Part shown: piece by piece, positions 8,843-17,587 of the stretch | Layout of the letters: the number at the start of each line of letters is the position of its first letter | Numbering within the stretch: position 1 is the first letter of the stretch | Source of the DNA: Candidatus Aalborgicola danicus | Lineage (GTDB): Bacteria > Pseudomonadota > Gammaproteobacteria > Burkholderiales > Burkholderiaceae_C | NCBI GenBank assembly: GCA_016703945.1 | Contig: JADJBC010000041.1 | Span: forward strand, 160,387-224,386 | Length of the DNA: 64,000 nt | Direction: 5' to 3' | Program-made: the position numbers and the translations under genes | The notes under the pieces: generated by a model | What the model was told of the DNA's origin: nothing | The model's database searches: none | What the model saw: the letters and a program-made list of their open reading frames with translations, nothing else

Positions 8843-10249
8843 ATGCTTGCTCGGCACCACGATCCCATCGTCGCCATTGCCACGGCCCCGGGGCGTGGGG
8901 CGGTCGGGATTGTGCGCGTTAGCGGCAAAAGCTTAGGGCCGTGGGTGGAACACCTGTTGGGTCGCAGTCTGCGTCCCCGTGAGGCGACCTACCTGCCGTT
9001 CAACGACGGGAACGGGGTGGCGATTGACCAGGGCTTGGCTTTGTTTTTTCCGGGGCCGCATTCGTTTACCGGTGAAGACGTTTTGGAGTTGCAAGCCCAC
9101 GGTGGTCCGGTGGTGCTGCAATTGCTGCTGGCGCGGGCGTTGGAAGCGGGATCCGAGAGTCAAGGAGCCGATGGACAAGCGTGGTTGCCTAGCCTGCGAT
9201 TGGCGCAGCCGGGTGAGTTTTCTGAGCGGGCGTTCTTGAATGACAAAATTGATTTGGCCCAGGCCGAGGCGATTGCCGATTTGATAGATGCCAGCACCGA
9301 GGCAGCTGCGCGCAGTGCGGCGCAGTCCTTGTCCGGCGCTTTTTCGCGAGAAATCCATTCTTTGCGTGACACCTTGGTTCATTTGCGGATGTTGGTAGAG
9401 GCGACGCTGGACTTCCCTGAGGAGGAAATCGATTTTCTCGAACGGTCCGATGCCAAGGGGCAATTGTTGCGTTTGCAACAAGCGTTGCAGCGCGTGGTGC
9501 AACGCGCCTTTCAGGGTGCGTTGTTGCGCGAGGGCATCACAGTGGTGATTGCGGGACAACCCAATGCGGGTAAGTCATCTTTGCTCAACGCCTTGGCGGG
9601 TGCCGAGTTGGCTATCGTGACGCCGATCGCAGGTACGACACGCGACAAAGTACAGCAGACCATTCAGATAGCAGGTGTACCTATCCATGTGGTCGACACG
9701 GCTGGCCTGCGACCCAGCGATGATGATGTCGAGAAGCTGGGTATTGCGCGCACCTGGGAGGCGATTAGCAATGCCGATGCAGTGCTGTTTTTGCATGACT
9801 TGACACGTGTGTATGCTATTGAATATATAGCTGCTGACGCAGCAATCACGAGGGCTATAGCCGAAAAACTCTCAGAACATGTGCCGGTGATCGATGTTTG
9901 GAACAAGGCCGACGCGATGTCTGGCGTGTTACCAGAGTCAGGCATTGTCATTTCCGCTAAAACCGGTGCTGGTCTGGAGCATTTGCGCCAAAAGTTGCTG
10001 GAAGCTGCCGGCTGGCAGGCTCAGACTGGCGGTGTGTTTATTGCGCGGGAGCGGCATTTACAGGCTCTGCAGCGGGTGACTTTGCACTTGGAGGCTGCGA
10101 CGCAACACCTAGCCACGGACAACCAGGCCTTGGACTTGCTCGCTGAAGAATTGCGTTTAGGCCAGACTGCGCTGAATCAAATCACTGGAGACTTCACCTC
10201 CGATGACTTGCTGGGCGTGATTTTCTCGAAATTTTGTATTGGCAAGTAG
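8843..10249 (+). CDS. mnmE: tRNA modification GTPase MnmE
   Basis: MnmE works with MnmG to make (carboxymethyl)aminomethyl groups on wobble uridine of tRNAs. The 468-residue protein has the N-terminal folate-binding domain (IVAIATAPGRGAVGIVRVSG), the G domain with G1 GQPNAGKSS near 233-241 and a switch region TPIAGTTRDKV, and the C-terminal FCIGK with its functional Cys. A dispersed repeat at 9815-9862 sits in frame within the G domain, adding about 16 residues (near YAIEYIAADAAITRAIA), without breaking the frame. Its partner gene mnmG is at 32.8 kb. Confidence 0.96.
   Translation: MLARHHDPIVAIATAPGRGAVGIVRVSGKSLGPWVEHLLGRSLRPREATYLPFNDGNGVAIDQGLALFFPGPHSFTGEDVLELQAHGGPVVLQLLLARALEAGSESQGADGQAWLPSLRLAQPGEFSERAFLNDKIDLAQAEAIADLIDASTEAAARSAAQSLSGAFSREIHSLRDTLVHLRMLVEATLDFPEEEIDFLERSDAKGQLLRLQQALQRVVQRAFQGALLREGITVVIAGQPNAGKSSLLNALAGAELAIVTPIAGTTRDKVQQTIQIAGVPIHVVDTAGLRPSDDDVEKLGIARTWEAISNADAVLFLHDLTRVYAIEYIAADAAITRAIAEKLSEHVPVIDVWNKADAMSGVLPESGIVISAKTGAGLEHLRQKLLEAAGWQAQTGGVFIARERHLQALQRVTLHLEAATQHLATDNQALDLLAEELRLGQTALNQITGDFTSDDLLGVIFSKFCIGK
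9815..9862 (+). repeat. Dispersed ~50-bp repeat (ATAGCT/GAGGGCTA family), copy inside mnmE
   Basis: Starts GCTATTGAATATATAGCTGC and ends ACGAGGGCTATAGCC. The same framework, GCTAT(A/T)-rich start, TAGCTG, then CGAGGGCTA and GCC, recurs at 19690, 23109, 49124, 51581, 53577, 57158 and 59323. This copy is read in frame within mnmE. Confidence 0.7.
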
Positions 10250-10292
10250 CTGGAATACACTGTTTGAGTTGTCGTACTCGGAAAATCAAAAG

Positions 10293-11024
10293 ATGTCGCT
10301 CCTCAACTGGTTCTCCAAAAAGCCCTCTGCGCAGCTACCCGCGCCCATTGAAAGCTCGGGTCTCGGTCATGTTGATGCAACCGTACCGTTCAATTCTTCT
10401 GGGAAAGGGCGTCCTCGCACGACCATCGCGCCGCCCGGCAGTGCAGCGAATCGCAAGAGCGAGCGTTTGGAGCGCCGGGAAATGCTGTATTCCGTCGTAC
10501 GCGAAGCCATGATCAAGGCGGGAGTGTTGTCCTCCAGCTACAAGTTCAAGGTGCTGTCTCTGGATTCGCGTGGCCGCCAGTACTTGATCATGATGGATTT
10601 GGCACGCCAGTATGCTGGTGAAACTTCCCGTTTGGCCGAAATCGAGGGGTTGATCGCGCAGCATGCAAAACACCGGCACGACATTTTGGTAACGGCCGTC
10701 TATTGGCGTGTTAACGAACATGTCACGGCAGGTCTTAGCCGCAATGCACCGGTTTCAGCTCCAGCGCCCTTGGTGAGCAAGTCGATGGAGGTCAAATCAC
10801 CAGCGATGGCACCCAAGACCGGTTACGAGCCACTGCATCCTGATGAGGTCGCTGCGTTCAAGCAAGCTTTGGCATCGGTACCTTCGGGCGCTACGCTATC
10901 CGCGCCAGGAGAAATAGTGCGGTCCGGGCGCCGCAACCCCGCCCCACAACCCAGCTTCGAAGATACGGAATTGGATGATCGGCCATCCCCATTGAGTGGC
11001 ACGCAATACGGGGATTTCAATTAA
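10293..11024 (+). CDS. Hypothetical protein, unknown function
   Basis: A 243-residue protein I do not recognise. It opens with MSLLNWFSKKPS, followed by a basic, Pro/Ser-rich region to about residue 60 (KSERLERREMLYSVVREAM). A more ordered middle part follows (about 65-145, with SYKFKVLSLDSRGRQYLIMM), then a low-complexity tail. There is no signal peptide or membrane segment. The frame is open to 10239, overlapping mnmE, but the ATG at 10293 avoids the overlap and gives a natural N-terminus. It faces apt, with 34 bp between their stops. Confidence 0.65.
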   Translation: MSLLNWFSKKPSAQLPAPIESSGLGHVDATVPFNSSGKGRPRTTIAPPGSAANRKSERLERREMLYSVVREAMIKAGVLSSSYKFKVLSLDSRGRQYLIMMDLARQYAGETSRLAEIEGLIAQHAKHRHDILVTAVYWRVNEHVTAGLSRNAPVSAPAPLVSKSMEVKSPAMAPKTGYEPLHPDEVAAFKQALASVPSGATLSAPGEIVRSGRRNPAPQPSFEDTELDDRPSPLSGTQYGDFN

Positions 11025-11058
11025 AGACAGCTGACAGGTCTTGTGGTTGTGGGCGTCT

Positions 11059-11613
11059 TCAATGACCGCTGAAATCCACCAGGGTAAAGAGCGGCAGGCC
11101 GGACTCCCGTAATTTTTGGGAACCACCGAGTTCAGGCAAGTCAACAATCGCTGCACCTTCCATGACGTGGGCGCCCAGTCTTTCCAACAGCCTTCGCCCA
11201 GCCATCATGGTGCCGCCCGTGGCTATCAGATCGTCGATCAGCAGGACCCGGTCGCCTGCCTTAACGGCGTCGGTGTGCAGCTCGACGGTTGCGCTACCGT
11301 ATTCGAGTTCATAGGTCTCTTCCACCGTGGTAAAGGGTAATTTTCCCTTCTTGCGGATCGGCACAAAACCAACATTGAGTTCGTAGGCCACCACAGCGCC
11401 CAGAATGAAGCCCCGTGCGTCCAGCCCGGCCACGATATCCGGGCGCATGCCTGCATCCATGTAGCGGTGGACAAACGCATCAATCAGGACGCGGAAAACC
11501 CTGGCGTTTTGAAGCAGGGGGGTGATGTCGCGGAACTGCACACCGGGGGTGGGCCAATCCGGTACGGTACGAATGTTGTCGCGAAGGTACTGGTTGACAC
11601 TGGTGTTTTGCAT
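11059..11613 (-). CDS. apt: Adenine phosphoribosyltransferase
   Basis: Apt makes AMP from adenine and PRPP in purine salvage. The 184-residue form starting MQNTSVNQYLRDNIRTVPDW has the usual N-terminus, F-x-DITPLL, and the PRPP-binding motif VLLIDDLIATGGTM near 127-140. The frame is open far upstream into the antiporter gene; an alternative Met at 11657 would add 15 residues. No strong ribosome binding site distinguishes the two starts. It lies 73 bp downstream of the antiporter in the same direction. Confidence 0.93.
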   Translation of the reverse strand: MQNTSVNQYLRDNIRTVPDWPTPGVQFRDITPLLQNARVFRVLIDAFVHRYMDAGMRPDIVAGLDARGFILGAVVAYELNVGFVPIRKKGKLPFTTVEETYELEYGSATVELHTDAVKAGDRVLLIDDLIATGGTMMAGRRLLERLGAHVMEGAAIVDLPELGGSQKLRESGLPLFTLVDFSGH

Positions 11614-11686
11614 GGTTGAGACGGCGCGTAGGGTTCGTGGGTCGACAGCAGGTTGCATTGTGCCCGTGTCGGCGCGGCCGCAGGCA

Positions 11687-13672
11687 CTAGGCTTTGAGCA
11701 ATTTTTGCTCTGCCACAGCCAGCATCTCGGCTTTTCCCGACAACACAAGGGTGTCGCCGGGACTGAGTACCGTGGCGCCCGTGACGGCTGCAGACTTGCC
11801 GTCGGCGTGGCGCAAGCTGACAATGTGCACGTCGAGGGTGTGAAAGGCAAAAGAGTCAATGGTACGGCCCGCCACCTTGGCTCCCAAGGGCAAGGTCAAC
11901 GTGGTGAGGCGTTCGTACTGCAGCTCATCCACGGAGTCATCATCCGATCCTCGGAAAAACCCCCGCAGAAGGTTGTAGCGGGCGTCTCGTTGGTCTTGAA
12001 CGATGCGAATGACGCGGCGCATGGGAACACCGACGAGTGCCAGGGCGTGGCTGGCCAACATGAGTGATCCCTCGATGGTCTCTGGCACCACTTCGGTAGC
12101 ACCGGCAGCACGCAAGACATCGAGGCTGAGGTCATCCTGGGTGCGGACAATGACCGGGACTTGTGGGGCGTGGGCGCGCGTGTGGCTCAATACGCGCAGA
12201 GCGCCAGCGACGTCGAGGTATGTAATGACCACAGCACTGGCGCGTGCCAGGCCCGATGCAATGAGGGCCTGAAGGCGCGCGGCATCTCCGAACACCACAG
12301 AATCGCCGGCCGCGGCTGCCTGGCGGACGCGGTCTGGGTCCAGGTCCAGTGCCATATAAGGTATGCCTTGGCTTTCCAGCATCTTTGCCAGATTTTGACC
12401 ACAACGGCCATAACCACAGATGATGACGTGGCGGTTGGCGTTAATGGACTTGCGCGCAATGGTGGTCATCTGCAGTGACTGCAACAGCCACTCACTGGCG
12501 ACCAGTTTCATGACGATGCGGTTGCTGTACATCACGATAAACGGTGTGGCGAGCATCGACAACACCATGCTGGCCAGAATCGGGTTCAACAGGGCCGGTG
12601 GTACCAGGGAGCTCTTTTGCGCCAGAGTCAACAGGACAAAGCCGAACTCGCCGGCTTGGGCCAGATACAACCCCGTGCGCAGCGATACGCCTGAACTGGC
12701 ACCCAGTCCCTTGGAAAGGCCTGTGACAAGTGCTGCCTTGAATAACGTGGGCACAATCAGCAGCAGCAGCACCAGTGGCCAGCGTTCCAGAACCAGGCGC
12801 CAATCGAGCAGCATGCCGATGCTGATGAAGAACAGCCCCAGCAACACATCATGAAAGGGACGGATGTCGGTTTCCACCTGGTGTTTGAATTCGGTTTCTG
12901 AAATCAGCATTCCGGCGATAAATGCCCCCAGGGCGAGACTGAGCCCCGCCAACTCAGTCAGCCAGGCGAGACCCAGTGTGATGAAGAGCAGGTTGAGAAC
13001 GAACAGTTCTTCACTCTTGCGACGGGCGACAACTGTGAGCCAGCGGCGCATGACGTGTTGTCCGCCAACCAACAAAACGGAAATGAGCGCGATGGCTTTG
13101 ACGGCGGCGAGGACCAACGCACCTGCTAGCTGTTCCGCAGACGCTCCGAGGGCCGGAATCAGGATGAGCAATGGCACCACAGCGAGGTCTTGAAACAGCA
13201 GGATACCCATCACCCGTTTGCCGTGCTCGGATTCGCGCTCCAACCGCTCCACCAACAGTTTGCCAACGATGGCTGTGCTGCTCATCGCAAGCGCGCAGGA
13301 CAAGGCCAGCGCGGCTTGCCAGGTCATCGACCAGATGTTGGGCAAAAGTAGGGACAGCGCGATGGTCGCCATGGTTGCAATCAAAATGGTCATTGCAACT
13401 TGCAACAGGCCCAGACCGAATACATGCTGTCGCATGGCGCGCAGTTTTTGAAGGTTGAATTCCAGTCCGATGACGAACATCAAAAACACCACACCAAACT
13501 CCCCCAGATGACGCACACCATCGGCGTTTTGCGAGAGCGCCATCGCATTGGGGCCGATGACCACACCAACGGCGAGGTAACCCAGCATGGGAGGAAGTTG
13601 GAAATAGCGACACGCCACCACGCCGATCACTGCGGCAAGGAGGTAGAGGAGGGTGATTTCCAGTCCTGTCAT
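11687..13672 (-). CDS. Kef-type monovalent cation:proton antiporter
   Basis: A 661-residue CPA2-family transporter. Residues 1-375 form about 12-13 membrane segments (start MTGLEITLLYLLAAVIGVVACRYF, with GVVFLMFVIGLEFNLQKL). The cytosolic part has a Rossmann TrkA-N domain (VIICGYGRCGQNLAKML near 415-431) and a C-terminal TrkA-C domain. KefB/KefC and YbaL/RosB-like proteins share this layout; the substrate (K+ or another cation) cannot be told from sequence. It is divergent from kdsD with a 44-bp gap. Confidence 0.9.
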   Translation of the reverse strand: MTGLEITLLYLLAAVIGVVACRYFQLPPMLGYLAVGVVIGPNAMALSQNADGVRHLGEFGVVFLMFVIGLEFNLQKLRAMRQHVFGLGLLQVAMTILIATMATIALSLLLPNIWSMTWQAALALSCALAMSSTAIVGKLLVERLERESEHGKRVMGILLFQDLAVVPLLILIPALGASAEQLAGALVLAAVKAIALISVLLVGGQHVMRRWLTVVARRKSEELFVLNLLFITLGLAWLTELAGLSLALGAFIAGMLISETEFKHQVETDIRPFHDVLLGLFFISIGMLLDWRLVLERWPLVLLLLIVPTLFKAALVTGLSKGLGASSGVSLRTGLYLAQAGEFGFVLLTLAQKSSLVPPALLNPILASMVLSMLATPFIVMYSNRIVMKLVASEWLLQSLQMTTIARKSINANRHVIICGYGRCGQNLAKMLESQGIPYMALDLDPDRVRQAAAAGDSVVFGDAARLQALIASGLARASAVVITYLDVAGALRVLSHTRAHAPQVPVIVRTQDDLSLDVLRAAGATEVVPETIEGSLMLASHALALVGVPMRRVIRIVQDQRDARYNLLRGFFRGSDDDSVDELQYERLTTLTLPLGAKVAGRTIDSFAFHTLDVHIVSLRHADGKSAAVTGATVLSPGDTLVLSGKAEMLAVAEQKLLKA

Positions 13673-13716
13673 GGCACCATACTAGCAAGAGTCTGTGGGG
13701 TCTATAAAATGTCTGC

Positions 13717-14718
13717 ATGTCCACACTCCTAGTCCAGCAATCGGTATCCAAAGCTGAAAGAGCGATTGTGTTGGCCCGTGAAACTTTTGACATCGAGGCA
13801 GCAGCAGTCCTCGGCCTCAAGCAACGGGTCGGTCCGTCTTTTGCACGGACGGTTGAACTGGTCCTTGCCACGCGCGGACGGGTGGTAGTGATGGGCATGG
13901 GTAAGAGTGGTCACATTGGGCGCAAGATTGCTGCAACGCTGGCGTCGACCGGCACGCCTGCGATGTTTGTACATCCCGCCGAAGCGAGCCATGGTGACCT
14001 TGGCATGATTACCGCAATAGACTTGGTCTTGGTGATTTCCTATCGTGGTGAGTCTGACGAGATTGCTGTCATTTTGCCCGCCCTTAAACGATTGGGCGCT
14101 CCCATCGTGGCCATGACAGGCAGCCCGGATTCGACGCTGGCCTTGCACGCGGATGTCTGGCTCGATACGGGGGTTGACAAAGAGGCGTGCCCGTTGAACC
14201 TCGCGCCGACGGCAAGTACCACAGCGCAGTTGGCGTTGGGGGATGCGCTGGCCGTGGCGTTGCTGGACGCCCGCGGTTTTAAAGCCGAGGACTTTGCCCG
14301 CTCCCATCCAGGGGGTGCCTTGGGGCGCAAGCTGTTAACCCATGTCAGCGATGTGATGCGTACCGGCTCGGATATTCCGCGGGTGTTGCCCGACGTGATT
14401 TTCAGCGACATGATGCGTGAGATGAGTGCCAAGGGCCTGGGTGTTGCTGCGGTCGTGGATGCCAATAATTTTGTGCTCGGGATTTTTACTGACGGTGACC
14501 TACGGCGTCTGGTGGAGCAGGGTGTCGATTTGCGGGCCACGACGGCCCAAGACGTGATGCACCGCTCGCCACATTCCATTGGCGCTCAGGCGCTTGCGGT
14601 CGATGCTGCGGAGATCATGGAAGCCAAGCGGATTACGTTCCTGCTCGTTGTTGATGAAGCAGGGCATTTATGCGGGGCACTCAACAGCAACGACCTGATG
14701 CGTGCCAAGGTCATTTGA
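13717..14718 (+). CDS. kdsD: D-arabinose 5-phosphate isomerase (KdsD/KpsF family)
   Basis: Converts ribulose 5-phosphate to arabinose 5-phosphate, the first step to Kdo in LPS. The 333-residue protein has a SIS domain (VVVMGMGKSGHIGRKIAATL near 50-69, then HPAEASHGDLGM) and two C-terminal CBS domains (DVMRTGSDIPRV, DVMHRSPHSI). Its TGA shares a base with the ATG of kdsC, and kdsC overlaps lptC, so the three genes form a coupled LPS operon. Confidence 0.95.
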   Translation: MSTLLVQQSVSKAERAIVLARETFDIEAAAVLGLKQRVGPSFARTVELVLATRGRVVVMGMGKSGHIGRKIAATLASTGTPAMFVHPAEASHGDLGMITAIDLVLVISYRGESDEIAVILPALKRLGAPIVAMTGSPDSTLALHADVWLDTGVDKEACPLNLAPTASTTAQLALGDALAVALLDARGFKAEDFARSHPGGALGRKLLTHVSDVMRTGSDIPRVLPDVIFSDMMREMSAKGLGVAAVVDANNFVLGIFTDGDLRRLVEQGVDLRATTAQDVMHRSPHSIGAQALAVDAAEIMEAKRITFLLVVDEAGHLCGALNSNDLMRAKVI

Positions 14719-15263
14719 TGGCGCCCGTACTGAACTTTGATCCTGCGTTGTTGTTGCTGGCCCAAGGGGTCAAGGTTGCATTTTTCGACGTCGATGGGGT
14801 CTTGACGGACGGTGGCTTGCTGTTTTCCGAGTCAGGTGAAACACTTAAACGTTTCAACACGCTGGATGGACATGGCCTGAAGTTGTTGCAATTGGTCGGC
14901 ATTACACCGGTTGTTATCACGGGGCGGGATTCCAAGGCTTTGCGTGCGCGGCTGCTGGGGTTGGGGATTGAACGTGCATTTTTTGGCACGGAGGACAAGC
15001 GCCCTGCTGCTGAAGAGACGTTGGCCGCTTTGGGTCTCGATTGGAGTGAGGCTGCAGCCATGGGGGATGACTGGCCAGACTTACCCGTGATGCAGCGTTG
15101 TGCTGTGTCGTGCGCGCCAATCAATGCCCATGCTGAGGTTTTGGCGACCGCCAGTTACGTGACCAAAACAAGCGGCGGACATGGAGCGGCACGCGAGTTC
15201 TGCGATTTGCTGTTGGTTGCCAGTGGGCGTTATGTCGACCTTTTGGAAAAGTACACGCAATGA
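14718..15263 (+). CDS. kdsC: 3-deoxy-D-manno-octulosonate 8-phosphate phosphatase
   Basis: Removes phosphate from Kdo-8-P. The 181-residue HAD phosphatase (C0 type, capless) has motif I FFDVDGVLTDG near 24-34, motif II (VVITGRDS) and motif IV GDDWPDLPVM near 118-127. The ATG at 14718 overlaps the kdsD stop by one base, which is a better start than in-frame codons farther upstream within kdsD. Its end overlaps lptC by 4 bp. Confidence 0.95.
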   Translation: MAPVLNFDPALLLLAQGVKVAFFDVDGVLTDGGLLFSESGETLKRFNTLDGHGLKLLQLVGITPVVITGRDSKALRARLLGLGIERAFFGTEDKRPAAEETLAALGLDWSEAAAMGDDWPDLPVMQRCAVSCAPINAHAEVLATASYVTKTSGGHGAAREFCDLLLVASGRYVDLLEKYTQ

Positions 15264-15874
15264 AGAGTTTGTTGCGGGATGCATGGGATCGATTCCTGCT
15301 TTTGTTTCCGCTGGTGTCCATGGGTTTGCTGGCGTTGGGGACTTACTGGTTGGTGCGCAGCACGCCACCTTCGACCGGGGCGGTCGCAGCGCGCGCAGTG
15401 GTTCATGAGCCTGACTACTTCATGAACGAGTTTTCCGTGAAGACCTTTGATGCATCGGGGCGGGTCAAGACAGAAGTGAGCGGGTTCATGGCCCGTCACT
15501 ATCCTGATACACAATGGCTGGAAATTGAAGGGGTGCGTGTGCGCTCTTTTGATGAGCATGGGCGTGTCACGACGGCCACGGCGCAACGGGGCCTAACCAA
15601 TGAAGATGCTTCTGAGGTTCAGTTGATGGGTAATGCGGTTGTTGTGCGCCAGGCTGATCTAGGCAGCATGCGTCCGGCATTGCCGCGCGTGGAATACCGA
15701 AGTGATTTTTTGCATGCCTTTCTGAACACCGAGAGAGTGCAATCGCACAAACCGGTTGAATTGATTCGCGGCAATGACCGTTTCACCGCCGATCGACTGG
15801 AGTTTGACAATGTCGAGCAGATTTTGCAGTTGAGTGGCAGGGTGCGTGGCACGCTCTCGCCGGTTGTGAAGTGA
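15260..15874 (+). CDS. lptC: LPS export ABC transporter periplasmic protein LptC
   Basis: LptC is the single-pass inner-membrane subunit that passes LPS from LptB2FG to LptA. The 204-residue protein has one N-terminal membrane segment (FLLLFPLVSMGLLALGTYWLV) and then a beta-jellyroll region starting at PDYFMNEFSVKTFD. The start overlaps kdsC (ATGA). In many relatives lptA and lptB follow directly; here an SDR gene follows instead. Confidence 0.9.
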   Translation: MKSLLRDAWDRFLLLFPLVSMGLLALGTYWLVRSTPPSTGAVAARAVVHEPDYFMNEFSVKTFDASGRVKTEVSGFMARHYPDTQWLEIEGVRVRSFDEHGRVTTATAQRGLTNEDASEVQLMGNAVVVRQADLGSMRPALPRVEYRSDFLHAFLNTERVQSHKPVELIRGNDRFTADRLEFDNVEQILQLSGRVRGTLSPVVK

Positions 15875-15893
15875 CGTCTGTGAAAGTCCTTGC

Positions 15894-16670
15894 ATGTCCA
15901 AGTTGATCTTTGTGACTGGCGCGTCCAGTGGTATCGGACAGGCGCTCGCTTGGCGCTATTACCAAGACGGTTATGACTTGGCGCTGGTTGCGCGGCGTAC
16001 GCAGGACATGCAGGCCTGGGCCACAAAGCAGGGTCTGGCCGAGTCCCGTTACCAGATTTATGGCGCAGATGTGGCTGTGATTGACAGCATCGTGGCCGCT
16101 GCACGCTTGTGCCTTGAGCGTCAGGGAGTACCCGATGTGGTGATTGCCAATGCAGGTGTCAGTATTGGTGTGGATACTGCTGTGCGGGGCGACTTGGACG
16201 TCCTGGTCCAAACCTTCGCGATTAACAATGTCGGACTGGCCGCCACGTTCCATGCCTTTGTGGAGCCCATGGTGCAACGTGGTTCCGGTGCGCTGGTGGG
16301 CATTGGCAGTGTGGCGGGAATACGTGGATTGCCCGGACACGGTGCTTATTGCGCCAGCAAAGCTGCTGTAATCGGCTACTGCGAAAGCCTGCGCGGTGAA
16401 CTGCGCCATGCCGGTGTCAAGGTCGTCACGATTTGCCCTGGCTATATTGACACGCCACTTACGCAAAAGAACCGGTACGCCATGCCCTTTTTGATGCAGC
16501 CCGAGGTGTTCGCCGAAAAGGCCTTCAGGGCGATTGGGGCTGGTGCCAGTTACCGCGTGATTCCGTGGCAAATGGGATGGGTAGCCAAGGGCTTGCGCTT
16601 GTTACCAAACTGGTTGTTTGACAAAGTCCTGTCTGGCCGCCCACGCAAGCGGCGCGCCAATGAAGTGTGA
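15894..16670 (+). CDS. Short-chain dehydrogenase/reductase
   Basis: A 258-residue classical SDR. It has the cofactor motif TGASSGIG near 8-15, NAG at about 90, a catalytic Ser in GIGSVAG, and YCASK (Tyr-x-x-x-Lys near 155-159). After the catalytic residues, PGYIDTPL matches the family. The hydrophobic C-terminal part (MGWVAKGLRLLPNWLFDKVL) suggests membrane association, as in SDRs acting on lipids. The substrate is unknown. It lies 19 bp after lptC, and a bidirectional terminator follows. Confidence 0.85.
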   Translation: MSKLIFVTGASSGIGQALAWRYYQDGYDLALVARRTQDMQAWATKQGLAESRYQIYGADVAVIDSIVAAARLCLERQGVPDVVIANAGVSIGVDTAVRGDLDVLVQTFAINNVGLAATFHAFVEPMVQRGSGALVGIGSVAGIRGLPGHGAYCASKAAVIGYCESLRGELRHAGVKVVTICPGYIDTPLTQKNRYAMPFLMQPEVFAEKAFRAIGAGASYRVIPWQMGWVAKGLRLLPNWLFDKVLSGRPRKRRANEV

Positions 16671-16718
16671 TAGGCCACCAGTGAAAGCCCTCACCGCTTT
16701 GGGTTGAGTGGGACAACA

Positions 16719-16742
16719 AAAAAGGACCCGAAGGTCCTTTTT
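16719..16742. terminator. Bidirectional rho-independent terminator
   Basis: AAAAAGGACC / GGTCCTTTTT with a CGAA loop. The A-run and T-run make it usable in both directions, for the SDR gene and for the convergent RNA-binding protein gene. Confidence 0.85.
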
Positions 16743-16768
16743 GATTGGGGTTAATCCCCAGTCGGTGC

Positions 16769-17188
16769 TTAGTAGCTGTTGCGGCCACCGCCGTAACCAC
16801 CACCACCGCCGCCGCCACCACTGCGGCCGCCGCCGGCGCCACCACCGTAGCCGCCACCACCGCCGTAACCACCACCGCCGCTACGGCCGCCGCCAGCACC
16901 GCCGCCAAAGCCGCCGCCGCCAGTGCGGGGAGGACGAGCTTCCATCGGACGTGCTTCGTTCACCACGAGACCGCGGCCACCGAATTGTTGACCATTCATG
17001 CCACCGATAGCGGCTTGTGCTTCTGCATCGCTGCCCATTTCCACAAAGCCGAAGCCTTTGGAACGGCCCGTGTCACGTTCCATCATGACTTTGGCGCTGG
17101 AAACGGAACCGTAGGCTGCAAACGCTTGTTGCAAGTCTTCATCACGGAAAGAATAGGGCAGGTTGCCCACGTAAAGTTTGTTGCCCAT
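16769..17188 (-). CDS. Glycine-rich RRM RNA-binding protein
   Basis: The 139-residue protein has one RNA recognition motif (about 1-75): RNP2 KLYVGNLPY near 4-12 and RNP1 SKGFGFVEM near 42-50. It ends in a Gly-rich tail with GGGGYGGG and GAGGGRSGG repeats. Such proteins act as cold-induced RNA chaperones in cyanobacteria and proteobacteria. The ATG at 17188 has an AGGAG ribosome binding site; the 9 extra codons upstream are not conserved in type. A long leader (17189-17359) with a 12-bp palindrome precedes it. Confidence 0.9.
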   Translation of the reverse strand: MGNKLYVGNLPYSFRDEDLQQAFAAYGSVSSAKVMMERDTGRSKGFGFVEMGSDAEAQAAIGGMNGQQFGGRGLVVNEARPMEARPPRTGGGGFGGGAGGGRSGGGGYGGGGGYGGGAGGGRSGGGGGGGGYGGGRNSY

Positions 17189-17303
17189 GTAAGGACTCCT
17201 CAAAATAACTCTCAAAACGCGATGGTGTCCAAACCCGCAATCAACAAACCAATGAAGACTTAAAGCAGACGCGAAACTGGTAAATCACCGCAAACCAGTA
17301 ATA

Positions 17304-17315
17304 CCGAAATTTCGG
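17304..17315. promoter_or_regulatory. 12-bp palindrome upstream of the RNA-binding protein gene
   Basis: Perfect CCGAAATTTCGG about 116 bp upstream of the start, inside an otherwise gene-free leader. It could be an operator; no binding protein can be named. Confidence 0.35.
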
Positions 17316-17359
17316 CAATACTGCGCCATTATGCTGGGTTTTCAGACGTTCGCCAAATT

Positions 17360-17587
17360 TTATTTTGGCAAAACCCCGTCCTGCTGCGAATCGTCAGCGG
17401 CGCGGTAATTGCGCCACTGCTGCATGCTGTTGCGCATGCTCAGTATTTGGCGCTCGAAGCGGGGGCAGGTGTCGCAGATGAGCATGTGCATGCGCAATGC
17501 CAGACGGTCCGGCAGGCCGAGGGCGCGGTCTTCCCGAGCGACCAGCAGGGCGGCGACTTCGCGGCAGGTTCGGTTGAAAGGAATCAC
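17360..17587 (-). CDS. Zinc-finger anti-sigma factor (zf-HC2 type)
   Basis: A 75-residue protein starting at a GTG that overlaps the TGA stop of the sigma gene, so the two are coupled. CREVAALLVAREDRALGLPD followed by H-M-L-I-C-D-T-C carries the Cys...His-x3-Cys-x2-Cys zinc-binding pattern of anti-sigma factors. It has no membrane segment, so it is probably a soluble partner that holds the ECF sigma factor until a stress signal (redox or metal) releases it. The link to copper is inferred from the bufferin operon next door. Confidence 0.75.
   Translation of the reverse strand: MIPFNRTCREVAALLVAREDRALGLPDRLALRMHMLICDTCPRFERQILSMRNSMQQWRNYRAADDSQQDGVLPK

Noticed and set aside
16769..16930. Triplet-like GCC/ACC repeats that could be read as a microsatellite or CRISPR-like array
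   Set aside because: They encode the Gly-rich tail of the RRM protein; there are no equal repeats with unique spacers.
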